Below, piece by piece: positions 1-10,638 of a stretch of 64,000 nt of DNA (its first letter is position 1; each line of letters starts with the position of its first letter). Below the pieces are notes generated by a model. It made no database searches, was not told where the DNA came from, and saw nothing but the letters and a program-made list of their open reading frames with translations. Both the position numbers and the translations under genes were made by a program. The stretch spans positions 1-64,000 of the forward strand of contig JAFQZK010000015.1 of assembly GCA_017405965.1 (NCBI GenBank). The letters run 5' to 3'. Source of the DNA: Muribaculaceae bacterium (GTDB taxonomy: Bacteria; Bacteroidota; Bacteroidia; Bacteroidales; Muribaculaceae).

Positions 1-2
1 AG

Positions 3-2234
3 GTTTACATGGTATCTGGTTTCCAGACCCAGTGGAAGATGTTCGACGCAAGCCACGCCAACATCGACTTTGCAACCGACGCAAAGGTATTCTGCCCGAA
101 GGTTTATGGTGGCCGCGTTAAGGGCTGGCTGAATGCCGTAGGTATCGGTACCAGCGATGAGAACGCCGGCGGTTTCGACGGTGTATCTCTGTCCAACGAG
201 GTTCCCTATGCTAACGTTTACCGTGTAATGGGTACGAACACCAAGTACAACCGTGTATTCTTCCATGATGACGCTGATGGCAACCCCACTTGCCCCGCCG
301 TATTCGGTAAGTTCACCATCCGTACCAGCGAAGACTGGGCTGATGAGTATGCTACTTTCGAGTTCGACAAGGCTTACACCCTGTGGAACCAGTGCCCCGG
401 TGACGACCCCAACGTATTTGAGGAGGCTAGCAACACCGAGGACTGCGTCCTGATGATCAAGAACGCCAACTATGTTGCTCCCGTGACCCTGGCTGATCCC
501 GTTATCGCTTTCGCCGAGGAGAACAACGTTCTGACCGTAACCGTTAGCTGCGAGACCGAGGGTGCTACCCTGATCGTTAACGGCGTGGCTGTAGAGGGCA
601 ACCCCTACACCTACACTGTTGCTCACGATGACATCTATGCCGAGCAGGTTGTTAACGTAACCGCTCAGTCGGTACTGGGTGACCAGACCAGCGCTGAGGT
701 TAGCGGCAGCTACACCTTCCAGGCTCAGGATCAGCCCACCGCTGACGAGCCCGTTATCACCTTCGATGAGGATGGCAGTGGTGTGATGATCACCATCGAG
801 AACTTCACCGAGTACACCGTTAAGGTTGACGGTGAAATCGTTCAACAGCGCAACGAGGACTATGCTTATGTAGAGAAGGTTTACGACAAGGCTCAGTCAA
901 TTGAGGTTTATGCCAAGAACGATCCTGGCTATCCCTACATTGCAGCCGAGAAGACCGAGACCTACAACCTGCCCGCTAAGGTTAAGCAGCAGAACAGCAC
1001 CCCGAGCGTTACCCACAGCTACGATCCCAACACTGGCGAGCTCAATGTTTGGGCTTATGGCTGCACCGAGGAGAACGTAACCTACACGCTGTACTGCGAC
1101 GGTGTTGAGTACACTGGCGAGATGCCCATCATGGTTGACACCGAGGCTGGTTACAACCACACCTGGACTGCTACCGCAGTTTCTCCCACCACCACCGTAA
1201 GTGCTGTGTCTGCTCCCGATGCTATCGTGATTGAGGGTATTGTTCCTCCCACGGTAACTCCCGATCCCACCATCAACGTTGATACCGATCCCGAGACTGG
1301 TGTTGTTACCATCACCGTTAAAGGTCAGGGTACCGTAACCGCTAGCGTAACCACTGGCGCCGGCACCACCAACTACACCGATGAGGATGGTGACGGCGAG
1401 ATCGTCATCACGCTCTATCCCGGTGAGTATGAGGATATGGCTAACGTTAATGCTACCGCTCTGCTGCCTGGTGACAATGTAGTTGCCGGCGCCGCTTCCG
1501 AGAACTTCATCGTGATCCCCGCCAAGACCGCTAAGCCCGTAATCACCTACGAAGAGGTTGATGGTGGTGTTCAGGTTACTGTAACCGGCAATGGTACTCT
1601 GAATGTACTCATCGACGGTTATGGTGATGGCGATGTTATCACCTACACTGGTGCTGGCCCCTACACCTACTTCCTCGCATCGACCGCCGATGATCAGGAG
1701 GTTACCGTAAGCGCTAACGCACAGGAGGAAGGCAAGGTAGTCAGCGACTATGCTATCGAGGACATCATCGTTCCCGCTGCACAGCCCGTTAATCCTGACA
1801 ACGTAGGTCAGCCCACCTTCCAGGGCTACACCGTTGACGGTGTAACCGGTTATGGTGTTTACATCTTCCCGAGCGTTCCCGCCGATGCCGACATCATGTA
1901 TCGCGTTCTGGTATGGGATCCCGTTACCGAGGAGTGGACCGTAAGGAACGACTGGACCCCGTACACCGGTGCCGAGAAGGAGATCTGGTTCGAGAACAAT
2001 GGTGAGAAGGTACGCGTTGAGGCTTACGCTTACGTAGGCGAGAACAGGAGTGACGTTGCAGCTTATGAGTTCACCGTTGAGACCGCTCTCAACGAGCTCA
2101 TGGGTGGCAAGACCGTTGCTGGCGTACGCTACTTCAACATGGCTGGTCAGGAGATGCAGGAGGCTAACGGCATGACCATCGTCGTTACCACCTACACCGA
2201 CGGCACCACCAGCGCCGTAAAGGTTATGAAGTAA
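3..2234 (+). CDS. Secreted Ig-like repeat protein, 3' part (5' end outside window)
   Basis: The reading frame is open to the left edge of the window, so the first ATG in view (position 9) need not be the true start and the gene is probably truncated. The visible part is about 741 residues. From about residue 160 it holds at least five related beta-sandwich-like modules of roughly 85 residues, each opening with a Pro-x-Ile/Val-Thr-type strand (near residues 163, 248, 331, 419 and 510) and carrying short VTV..G...V..G..V patterns like the chitobiase C-terminal/Ig-like modules of Bacteroidales surface proteins. The last ~50 residues (GVRYFNMAGQEM, then TYTDGTTSAVKVMK) resemble the C-terminal tails common on exported Bacteroidales proteins. 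That suggests a cell-surface or secreted role. No catalytic motif is visible. A strong terminator follows directly. Confidence 0.7.
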   Translation, partial: VYMVSGFQTQWKMFDASHANIDFATDAKVFCPKVYGGRVKGWLNAVGIGTSDENAGGFDGVSLSNEVPYANVYRVMGTNTKYNRVFFHDDADGNPTCPAVFGKFTIRTSEDWADEYATFEFDKAYTLWNQCPGDDPNVFEEASNTEDCVLMIKNANYVAPVTLADPVIAFAEENNVLTVTVSCETEGATLIVNGVAVEGNPYTYTVAHDDIYAEQVVNVTAQSVLGDQTSAEVSGSYTFQAQDQPTADEPVITFDEDGSGVMITIENFTEYTVKVDGEIVQQRNEDYAYVEKVYDKAQSIEVYAKNDPGYPYIAAEKTETYNLPAKVKQQNSTPSVTHSYDPNTGELNVWAYGCTEENVTYTLYCDGVEYTGEMPIMVDTEAGYNHTWTATAVSPTTTVSAVSAPDAIVIEGIVPPTVTPDPTINVDTDPETGVVTITVKGQGTVTASVTTGAGTTNYTDEDGDGEIVITLYPGEYEDMANVNATALLPGDNVVAGAASENFIVIPAKTAKPVITYEEVDGGVQVTVTGNGTLNVLIDGYGDGDVITYTGAGPYTYFLASTADDQEVTVSANAQEEGKVVSDYAIEDIIVPAAQPVNPDNVGQPTFQGYTVDGVTGYGVYIFPSVPADADIMYRVLVWDPVTEEWTVRNDWTPYTGAEKEIWFENNGEKVRVEAYAYVGENRSDVAAYEFTVETALNELMGGKTVAGVRYFNMAGQEMQEANGMTIVVTTYTDGTTSAVKVMK

Positions 2235-2261
2235 TCAAGCTTCACAACTGATCTAAAAAAG

Positions 2262-2289
2262 GGCGACCCTCACGGGCCGCCTTTTTTTT
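2262..2289 (+). terminator. Rho-independent terminator after the repeat protein
   Basis: An 8-bp stem (GGCGACCC with GGGCCGCC, one mismatch) closes a TCAC loop and is followed by eight T residues, 27 bases after the stop codon. Confidence 0.9.
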
Positions 2290-2296
2290 ATGCAGT

Positions 2297-2724
2297 GATA
2301 TAGATGTTGGCCCATGAAAGATTTCAATGCCAATTTCGCTAATCATACGAATTTCACGAACAATATTAATAATCATTTCGTCCTTTTTTTTAGTTTAGTT
2401 AGTGTAAGCTCGACGAAAAAGTTCACTGTAATTCAGTGCGTTAGCAACTTCCCCTCTTTGATAAGAGGGGGTGCCGCGTGAGCGGCGGTGGCGTTGATAC
2501 TACCTGATAATATAAATTAAGGACAAATCATACTCCTCCGGCGCACTCCCCCTCCTCCGCCCTAACGGGCACCTCCCCCCAGGCGGGGGAGGAATCCCAC
2601 CTCCCCTAGGGGAGGAATTGATTATCAGTACTTTATTTTCGTCGGACTCACGTTAATTAGTGAAATTGGCTACGCCGAGCTAAAGGTTCGCATTAGCCCG
2701 GCAGGGTTTGGGCCAACTGATATC
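2297..2724. repeat. Nested fold-back intergenic element, about 430 bp
   Basis: No gene is supported between 2290 and 2977. The two ends of this segment match in inverted orientation: GATAT...TTGGCCCA (2297-2314) against TGGGCCAA..TGATATC (2709-2724), and GCCAATTTC.CTAAT (2329-2343) against ATTAG.GAAATTGGC (2656-2670). Further in, GCTCGACGAAAA (about 2408-2419) faces TTTTCGTCGGAC (about 2636-2647). The centre holds smaller hairpins such as CCCCTCTT..AAGAGGGG, GCCGCGTGAGCGGC and C-rich/G-rich arms. This looks like a miniature, non-coding mobile or REP-type element. The family cannot be named from sequence alone. Confidence 0.65.
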
Positions 2725-2785
2725 TCTTTTCCTTTCTTATGCCCTCTCCAATCCCTGCTGCACTGCTGGCGCTGTGCTGTAGGGC

Positions 2786-2872
2786 CTCGCCTTGGCGTGG
2801 CCGCCCTGTGTCCTGCCAGCGTGGCCGCTTCGGTTCCCGTTCCCCCTAACGTGGCCGCTCCCGACCCATCTG
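2786..2872. repeat. Three copies of a CGTGGCCGC motif
   Basis: The motif CGTGGCCGC occurs three times in about 85 bases of GC-rich spacer between the fold-back element and the pyrG promoter. No reading frame or known RNA structure is evident. Confidence 0.4.
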
Positions 2873-2916
2873 TTGAAGTGTCCCGCCTGCCGCTCCCTTG
2901 TGGGGCGATTTTTGTT

Positions 2917-2947
2917 TTTGGGAATTGGGAAAAAATGATTACCTTTG
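2917..2947 (+). promoter_or_regulatory. Bacteroidetes-type promoter of pyrG
   Basis: TTTG (2917-2920), 19-base spacer, TACCTTTG (2940-2947) is an exact match to the Bacteroidetes primary-sigma consensus TTTG-N19-21-TAnnTTTG. Transcription would start near 2953, about 25 bases before the pyrG start. Confidence 0.8.
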
Positions 2948-2974
2948 CAGGTTATTAAATCATCAATGAATTAA

Positions 2975-4585
<1,611 letters not shown>

Positions 4586-4701
4586 TATAGTTTTAAGTTC
4601 GGCCTTACAGCCGAGTTATTGAGTAAAAGTTTTGTTTGATTTCTCAGTGCGTAGCACGGATATAATTTGAAACTGAAAAATAAAAACTAATAACTAAATA
4701 A

Positions 4702-6795
4702 ATGGATAAAAACACTGTAATTGGAATGTTGCTGATGGGACTCGTGATCTTCGGATTCATGTGGCTCCAGCAGCCCAGCGAGGCCGAACTCGCTGAGCGT
4801 CAGCGACAAATCGACTCTATCGCGGCGGTTCAGAAGGCTGAACAGGCCCGCGACATCGCTGCCGGTGCCGTGGACACCCTGAGCAGCAGCGAGCTGGCAC
4901 AACTGCAGAGCGTGCTCGAGAATATGCCCCAGGACAATGCCGTCATCAATAACGAGGGTGTGATGATTTCCCTCAAGGACGGCAAGATTGCCGGCACGGT
5001 CACCGTGGCCGACACCACCGTCCAGTGGGACGAGGTGACTGCCGCCACCAGCGCTAACCCCGCCGTGCACAACCTGGCTATCCAAGCCGTGCAGCGTGCC
5101 CTCGACATGTATGCCAAGAACGGCTCGTTTGCTGCTTCGTTGACAGGTACCGAGGAGCTGGTGACCCTCGAGAACGACTCGGTCAAGGTGGAACTCAGCA
5201 CCAAGGGCGGCATCATCGCCCGCGCCACGCTCAAGGGCTATTCAACCTACAAGACGCCGCAGCTCGTCCTGTTCGACAAGGGTGACAACGACTACAGCTT
5301 CACCCTGAGCAACAACACGCAGCGTTTCGAGACCAAGAACTTCTTCTTTGAGCCTAAACGACTCAACGACAGCACGGTGCTGATGAGCTTGCAGCTCGAG
5401 GGTGGCGCCCAGTGGGGTCTCAAATACACCCTCGTGCCCGGCAGCTACATGGTGCGCATGGAGATGGTGCAGCAGAGCATGTCGCGCATCATTCCCTCCA
5501 ACATCAATCTGGTGGACCTCGACTGGCATCAGAAAATCTCGCGTCACGAGTTTGGCAAGCAGTTCGAGGAGCGCAACAGCGGCATCTACTACAAGTTTGC
5601 CGGCAAGGGCGGTGATGTGAAGCACACCAGCGAGAACGGCAGCGACGAGGATGAGGTGAAGGAGAAACTCAAATGGGTGAGCGCCAAGAACCAGTTCTTC
5701 TCGACCGTCCTCATCTGCGACAGTGTGATGAGTACCGCCACGATGACCAGTGTCGATACCAAGGACACGCCCGACTACGAGAAGTACCTCAAGGATGTCA
5801 ACATCCACACGATGATTCCCTATTCGAGCTCGCAGCCCACTCCGGCGTCGTTCTATTTCTACCTGGGTCCCAACCGCTACAAGCTGTTGTCGAGCTATGA
5901 CAAGTATTCTCCCAAGGAGGACCTTAAGCTCACGCACCTGATTCCGCTGGGTTGGAAGTTCTTCCGCTGGATCAATACGGGTATCATCATCCCCGTGTTC
6001 AACTGGCTGGGCAAGTTCATGACCAACTACGGACTCATCATCCTGGTGCTCACCATCCTCATCAAGCTCGTCTTGTCGCCGCTCACCTTCAAGACCTACA
6101 TCTCGCAGGCCAAGATGCGCATCCTTGCTCCCGATATCGCCAAGATCAATGAGCAGTATCCCAACCAGGAGGATGCCATCAAGAAGCAGCAGAAGACGAT
6201 GGAGCTTTATCGTCAGGCAGGTGCCAACCCGATGGGCGGCTGTATGCCCATGTTGCTGCAGATGCCTATCCTGTTCGCGATGTTCACCTTCTTCCCCTCA
6301 TGTATCGAGCTGAGAGGGCAGTCGTTCCTGTGGGCCAATGACTTGAGCGCCCCAGATAAGATTTTGGAGTGGGGCGGTAATATTCCCATCCTGTCGAGTC
6401 TGTTCGGTAACCACTTGAGCCTCTTCTGCTTGCTGATGACCGCCACCAATATCATCTACACGTGGCTCACCACCAAGTCGCAGCCCTCGTCCAACTCGAT
6501 GCCGGGCATGAAGGCGATGATGTATCTCATGCCGCTGATGTTCCTGTTCTTCTTCAACAACTACGCATCGGGTCTGAGCTACTACTACTTCCTGTTCACG
6601 TTGTTCACCATCCTGCAGACCTACCTGAGCCGCTTGTTCGTCAGCGAGGAGAAGGTGCGTGCAACCATGGCTGCCAATGCCACCAAGCCCAAGAAGAAAT
6701 CCAAGTGGATGCAGCGCCTCGAGGAAGCTCAGAAGTTGCAGCAGCAACAGCAGCGCCAGCAGGCCAAGGGTGGTAACACCAAGCGCCGCCGTTGA
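4702..6795 (+). CDS. yidC: Membrane protein insertase YidC
   Basis: YidC/Oxa1-family insertase that places and folds proteins in the inner membrane, alone or with SecYEG. At 697 residues it has the long Gram-negative form: an N-terminal membrane anchor (about residues 6-21), a large periplasmic beta domain (about 120-400), and a C-terminal five-helix core beginning around NYGLIILVLTILIKLVLSPL. The core contains QAKMRILAPDIAKINEQYP and the conserved NPMGGCMPMLLQMPI segment. The tail is rich in Lys, Arg and Gln (ending NTKRRR), fitting ribosome contact. It lies 116 bases after pyrG. The spacer shows no clear terminator, so shared transcription is possible. Confidence 0.96.
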   Translation: MDKNTVIGMLLMGLVIFGFMWLQQPSEAELAERQRQIDSIAAVQKAEQARDIAAGAVDTLSSSELAQLQSVLENMPQDNAVINNEGVMISLKDGKIAGTVTVADTTVQWDEVTAATSANPAVHNLAIQAVQRALDMYAKNGSFAASLTGTEELVTLENDSVKVELSTKGGIIARATLKGYSTYKTPQLVLFDKGDNDYSFTLSNNTQRFETKNFFFEPKRLNDSTVLMSLQLEGGAQWGLKYTLVPGSYMVRMEMVQQSMSRIIPSNINLVDLDWHQKISRHEFGKQFEERNSGIYYKFAGKGGDVKHTSENGSDEDEVKEKLKWVSAKNQFFSTVLICDSVMSTATMTSVDTKDTPDYEKYLKDVNIHTMIPYSSSQPTPASFYFYLGPNRYKLLSSYDKYSPKEDLKLTHLIPLGWKFFRWINTGIIIPVFNWLGKFMTNYGLIILVLTILIKLVLSPLTFKTYISQAKMRILAPDIAKINEQYPNQEDAIKKQQKTMELYRQAGANPMGGCMPMLLQMPILFAMFTFFPSCIELRGQSFLWANDLSAPDKILEWGGNIPILSSLFGNHLSLFCLLMTATNIIYTWLTTKSQPSSNSMPGMKAMMYLMPLMFLFFFNNYASGLSYYYFLFTLFTILQTYLSRLFVSEEKVRATMAANATKPKKKSKWMQRLEEAQKLQQQQQRQQAKGGNTKRRR

Positions 6796-6915
6796 GAGGA
6801 GAGTTCGCACGGTTAAAATGAGAGTTTTTAGAAGAATTGGTACGATTGTTGCAACTTTTTGAGTGTACCGTTCGTCTAAAGGGTACAAGTTACTAATCAT
6901 TAAATAAGTAAGAAT

Positions 6916-7359
6916 ATGTACATACATCAGTGCCCCGAGTGCGGGAAACAGTACAGCACTCAAGAGAAGGTTAACCGTGTAAAGTGCCCTTATTGCGGCG
7001 CTGAGACCAACGTATCCTATAGCGAGCAGCAACCTAACTATCAGGAGCAGTGGCGCCAGTTCAGCAACCAGGCATCCGAAGCCCTCGATAGCGTGTTCAA
7101 CAACGGTCCTTCGGGCAAGAGCCGCGGCATCGCCGGCTTGCTCGCCATCCTGATGGGGTGGTGCGGACTGCACTACTTCTACATCGGCAAGAGCTCGGCA
7201 GGTGTGTTGTTCCTGCTCATCGCCATCTGCTCGTGTGGTATTTTTGCCACAATAACTACCATTGTGTCCATCATTCAGGGTGTGCTGTTCTTCACTTCGA
7301 CGCAGGAGGAATTTGAGCGCAAGTGGGTGAATTGCCCGTCCAATGTCCCGTTATTCTAG
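6916..7359 (+). CDS. TM2-domain protein with N-terminal zinc ribbon
   Basis: A 147-residue protein. Residues 1-32 form a zinc-ribbon-like knuckle pair (CPECG and CPYCG). A Gln/Asn-rich linker follows, then a TM2 domain (about residues 73-132) with two hydrophobic helices joined by the conserved GLHYFYIGK turn. TM2 proteins are small inner-membrane proteins of unclear function. The gene opens a tight plus-strand cluster, ending 14 bases before the GH25 gene, which suggests co-transcription with envelope proteins. The domain call is firm. The role is unknown. Confidence 0.85.
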   Translation: MYIHQCPECGKQYSTQEKVNRVKCPYCGAETNVSYSEQQPNYQEQWRQFSNQASEALDSVFNNGPSGKSRGIAGLLAILMGWCGLHYFYIGKSSAGVLFLLIAICSCGIFATITTIVSIIQGVLFFTSTQEEFERKWVNCPSNVPLF

Positions 7360-7373
7360 CACCCTGACTGCCT

Positions 7374-8135
7374 ATGGGTAAACGACAAGTGCCGACCAGA
7401 CCCGACTTCATCAAATGGCTGCTGCTCCTCGGAGTGGCGGCATTTGTCGCGGTTATCGGTGCTTATCTGGTTTGGAACTATGTCCTGCCGCACTCGGTGA
7501 CGGTGGATCGTTTCCGCTATCCCGTGGCAGGAATCGACGTGTCGAAGCACAACGGCGAGATCGACTTCAAGCAGGTGTGCGACGATGACTATCAGTTCGT
7601 GTTCATCAAGGCGAGCGAGGGCAAAACCTACAAGGACGACGCCTTCGAGACCAATTACAAGGCGGCACGTGCTGCCGGACTGAAAGTGGGCGCCTACCAC
7701 TTCTTCCGCAAGAACCGCACGGGGCAGGAGCAGGCCGACAATCTGCTCGCTGTGGTGAAGGGAAAGACCCTCGACCTGCCGCTGGTCATCGACCTTGAGG
7801 ACGATTGGGGCAACGGGGCGACCGTGAACCGCTCCACAGCCATCCAGCGCGTGCTGGAGATGATCAAGTGCTTGAAGGACAAGGGTTACAGCGTGATGAT
7901 TTACACCAACTTCGACGGCTATGAGAAGTACTACAGGGACATGCTGGTCGATTGTGACCTGTGGCTCTGTTCGTTCACTGCACCCGACCTGTTGCCTGAC
8001 GTGCCGCACCTCATCCAGCAGTACAGCCACGAGGGCAAGGTGGCCGGCGTGACGGGAAAAGTCGATCTGAACGTGTTCCGCGGCAGCAAGCGCGAGTGGA
8101 ACCGCTACCTTGACCAAGTGAAACAACCGCAATAA
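7374..8135 (+). CDS. Glycoside hydrolase family 25 lysozyme, membrane anchored
   Basis: GH25 enzymes cleave the beta-1,4 bond between N-acetylmuramic acid and N-acetylglucosamine in peptidoglycan. The 253-residue protein has an N-terminal membrane segment (about residues 17-40) and then the GH25 barrel. The barrel has the opening GIDVSKHNGEIDF, the strand FVFIKASEG, GAYHFFR, and the acidic pair in LPLVIDLEDDWGN that corresponds to the family's catalytic Asp/Glu strand. The short uncleaved-looking anchor suggests it stays on the periplasmic face of the inner membrane or is released slowly. It sits 14 bases after the TM2 gene and 9 before the next. This fits either cell-wall remodelling or attack on other bacteria. 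Confidence 0.9.
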   Translation: MGKRQVPTRPDFIKWLLLLGVAAFVAVIGAYLVWNYVLPHSVTVDRFRYPVAGIDVSKHNGEIDFKQVCDDDYQFVFIKASEGKTYKDDAFETNYKAARAAGLKVGAYHFFRKNRTGQEQADNLLAVVKGKTLDLPLVIDLEDDWGNGATVNRSTAIQRVLEMIKCLKDKGYSVMIYTNFDGYEKYYRDMLVDCDLWLCSFTAPDLLPDVPHLIQQYSHEGKVAGVTGKVDLNVFRGSKREWNRYLDQVKQPQ

Positions 8136-8144
8136 CGCTCACGC

Positions 8145-8765
8145 ATGATGAAAAAGCTGAGATTCATAGTACTACAGGCCCTGATGGCCATCCTGCTGCT
8201 CACGGGCAGCATGGATGCCGGTGCGACGGTCTATAACTGGAGCAGGTATGACCTCTCGTTTGAGACCCCCGACGACGGCTTCGTGACCTTCAACAGTCCC
8301 ACGCGATTTGAAGTGCAGTGGGAGGACATGGTGATGACCGTGCAACTCTACAGCCAGGACAAGGGCAACGAGAAGAAGCTGCTCACCGAGAACCTGCAGC
8401 GCAAGGCGTTGGGCTACAACATGTATGACCTGCACAACGGCAAGATCAAGGTCAAGGGTTTCAAGAAGACCTACAGCATCGACGGAACGATGCCCGACGG
8501 CTCCCGTGCCATCATTGCCGACCTGGTGTCGAAGCACCAGAACCTCATTGTCGAGGTGACGGTGGTGTATCTGTACGGTAACCGCGAGATCGTGGAGGAC
8601 ATGATCAAGAGCTTTGCCGAGAACAAGAAGCAACAGCCCAACCATGACCGCAAGCGGCAGAAAGTGCAGTCCAAGCAGAAGGCCGATCAGGAAAAGCAGA
8701 AGGCCAAAAAGCAGCAAGAGCAGCAGCAACAGCCTGCAAGAAAGGAAAAACTCTACGACGCTTAA
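8145..8765 (+). CDS. Uncharacterised secreted protein with Lys/Gln-rich tail
   Basis: A 206-residue protein that I do not recognise. It begins with a clear signal peptide (MMKKLRFIVLQALMAILLL, cleavage likely after DAGA around residue 28). The middle (about 30-155) alternates short hydrophobic and charged stretches consistent with a beta-rich fold (YDLSFETPDDGFVTFNSP). The last ~45 residues are almost entirely Lys, Gln, Glu and Arg, likely a disordered or peptidoglycan- or nucleic-acid-contacting tail. Spacing of 9 and 27 bases to its neighbours suggests an operon with GH25 and the DUF3078 gene. Confidence 0.75.
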   Translation: MMKKLRFIVLQALMAILLLTGSMDAGATVYNWSRYDLSFETPDDGFVTFNSPTRFEVQWEDMVMTVQLYSQDKGNEKKLLTENLQRKALGYNMYDLHNGKIKVKGFKKTYSIDGTMPDGSRAIIADLVSKHQNLIVEVTVVYLYGNREIVEDMIKSFAENKKQQPNHDRKRQKVQSKQKADQEKQKAKKQQEQQQQPARKEKLYDA

Positions 8766-8792
8766 CCCATCAACAAAAAACCGATATAGCCA

Positions 8793-10037
8793 ATGAAAAA
8801 GATTTGTTCACTCCGAATTTGTCTGGCTATCGCAGCACTGGCGGCGATGAGTCTGACGATGGCCGCCCATGAGGGCAACGGCCCTGATGTGGAGAGCAGT
8901 ATGCTTTACGCTCCGCTGGTCTATGATAATTATGCCCCCGAGGCAACGGCACATCCCGCTAACACAAGCAATGGACTGTACAGCCTGGATGCCGGCGACC
9001 AGTGGCTGCGCGATGCGATGGACAATTCGTCGCGCACTCACCGCGTGCGCCAGCGCGCCATGATCGACAATCCCCAGCTCGTGGCCTATAACGCCAACCG
9101 CTTGCCCGAGGCTCCCCCCGAGGGTGTCATCCCCAGCGATCCGCGCCAGGGCATGCTGTCAGTAGCGCCGCCCCAGGTGGTTGTCGAGGATGTCACGCCT
9201 CCCGAGGCTCCCGCACCTCCCCTCCACAACTGGCTCCACGTGTTCAACGCGTCGCTGCAGTTCACCCAGGCCTACATCAGCGGCAACTGGTATCAGGGCG
9301 GTGAAAACAACCTGGCCCTGTTGGGTAGCATCAACTGGAACTGCAACCTCAATCAGGATATTCATCCCAACTGGTTGTTCAACAATGCGTTGTCCTATAA
9401 ATTGGGTATTGCTACCACTCACGGCGACAGCATCCGCAAGTATATGATCAACGAGGACAATTTCCTGTTCACTTCGCAGTTGGGTTACAAGGCCGTGAAG
9501 AATTGGTACTACAGTGCCATGCTGCAGTTCACGACCCAGTTCCTGAACAACTACAAGGTCAATACCCGCAACATGACCGCCGCTTTCCTGTCGCCTGCCG
9601 AGCTGAACATCGGTCTCGGTATGACCTACAACTACAAGAAGGCCGATGACCGCGTGTTCACGCTGGCCATCGCGCCGATCTCCTATAACCTGAAGTATTG
9701 CCGCAACATCACCGACATCGATCCCACACGATTCGGCATCGATGCCGGTCACCACAGCAAGAGCACCGTGGGTAGCAACTTCGAGGCCAAGTGGCTGTGG
9801 CGCTTCTCGCCCACAGTGATGTTCACGTCGCGTCTCTACATGTTCACCAACTATGAGTATGTGCAGGGCGATTGGGAAAACACGCTTGATTTGTCTATCG
9901 GCAAGTACTTGACCACCCAGTTCTATACCCACCTGCGCTTTGACCGCTCTCGTGCTCGTGACGATGACTGGAACTACTGGCAGTTCAAGGAGATCCTGAG
10001 CCTCGGCGTGGTCTATCGCTTTGCAACGGTGAACTGA
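8793..10037 (+). CDS. DUF3078-family outer-membrane-type protein
   Basis: A 414-residue protein with a signal peptide (about residues 1-24), a Pro-rich low-complexity stretch around 95-145, and a C-terminal beta-strand-rich region. That region has the DUF3078 signature: WLHVFNASLQFTQAYISGNW followed by repeated aromatic-ended strands (NWNCNLNQ, NWLFNNALSYKLG) and a final VVYRFATVN. DUF3078 proteins are found mostly in Bacteroidetes and are predicted outer-membrane beta-barrels. Their function is not established. It lies in the middle of the 6916-11150 cluster. The domain call is made by motif memory. Confidence 0.75.
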   Translation: MKKICSLRICLAIAALAAMSLTMAAHEGNGPDVESSMLYAPLVYDNYAPEATAHPANTSNGLYSLDAGDQWLRDAMDNSSRTHRVRQRAMIDNPQLVAYNANRLPEAPPEGVIPSDPRQGMLSVAPPQVVVEDVTPPEAPAPPLHNWLHVFNASLQFTQAYISGNWYQGGENNLALLGSINWNCNLNQDIHPNWLFNNALSYKLGIATTHGDSIRKYMINEDNFLFTSQLGYKAVKNWYYSAMLQFTTQFLNNYKVNTRNMTAAFLSPAELNIGLGMTYNYKKADDRVFTLAIAPISYNLKYCRNITDIDPTRFGIDAGHHSKSTVGSNFEAKWLWRFSPTVMFTSRLYMFTNYEYVQGDWENTLDLSIGKYLTTQFYTHLRFDRSRARDDDWNYWQFKEILSLGVVYRFATVN

Positions 10038-10047
10038 TGCTGACCTG

Positions 10048-10638
10048 ATGAGGCAAGCCGCGCTCATATTGCTGATGCTGGTCGTGCCGATGACGGCACT
10101 GGCCGTCAAAGGTGTGCCATCCAAATCGGTCATTCTCGACGGGCTTGACCTGGACTCGATGCGTGTGCGCCTCGATGAGAGCGACATGCAGCCGCTTGAG
10201 GGCATCTGGTATTATCCCAACGAGGAAATGACACTGGGCATCGAGCGTTATCGCGGCGAACACAACATCGGCTATCGCATTATCCTGCTCGAGTCGCCCG
10301 ACATCAATGTGATTCCGGGTACTGTCATCGGCTATATCGCCGCCAGCGCGGTGGATAACAAGTACCAGTTGTGGCTTTACAGCCAGCGCGACCGCATCAC
10401 GCTCATCAAGCCGCTGGAGTGCGTGGCCACGCTAAACCAGTCGGCTACCTCGCTCACCTTCGACCCGCCGCACTGGAAGGTCAAGGTGCGTGTTAATATC
10501 GCACGTTTCCTGCCCTCGTTGTTCCAGGGGGTGAGCATCATCCCCGAGAAGTCGGGCGAAAAACTGCCTGTCGGGTTCCGTAAAATCTACCCCGAGGGTG
10601 GTGATGGCAAACCTTTTAACCAGATACGTTACCTGTGA
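10048..10638 (+). CDS. Uncharacterised secreted protein
   Basis: A 196-residue protein with a signal peptide (MRQAALILLMLVVPMTALA) and no domain that I can name. The mature part is predicted beta-rich, with EGIWYYPNEEMTLGIERY and WLYSQRDRITLIKPLE reminiscent of lipocalin-like or calycin strands, but this is only an impression. It begins 10 bases after the DUF3078 gene, and its stop overlaps the start of the next gene by one base, so the three are very likely translated from one message. Confidence 0.7.
   Translation: MRQAALILLMLVVPMTALAVKGVPSKSVILDGLDLDSMRVRLDESDMQPLEGIWYYPNEEMTLGIERYRGEHNIGYRIILLESPDINVIPGTVIGYIAASAVDNKYQLWLYSQRDRITLIKPLECVATLNQSATSLTFDPPHWKVKVRVNIARFLPSLFQGVSIIPEKSGEKLPVGFRKIYPEGGDGKPFNQIRYL

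Noticed and set aside
2440-2640. Possible CRISPR-like or tandem array in the GC-rich spacer
   Set aside because: The repeats are inverted and of unequal length, there are no evenly spaced direct repeats, and no cas genes are near.
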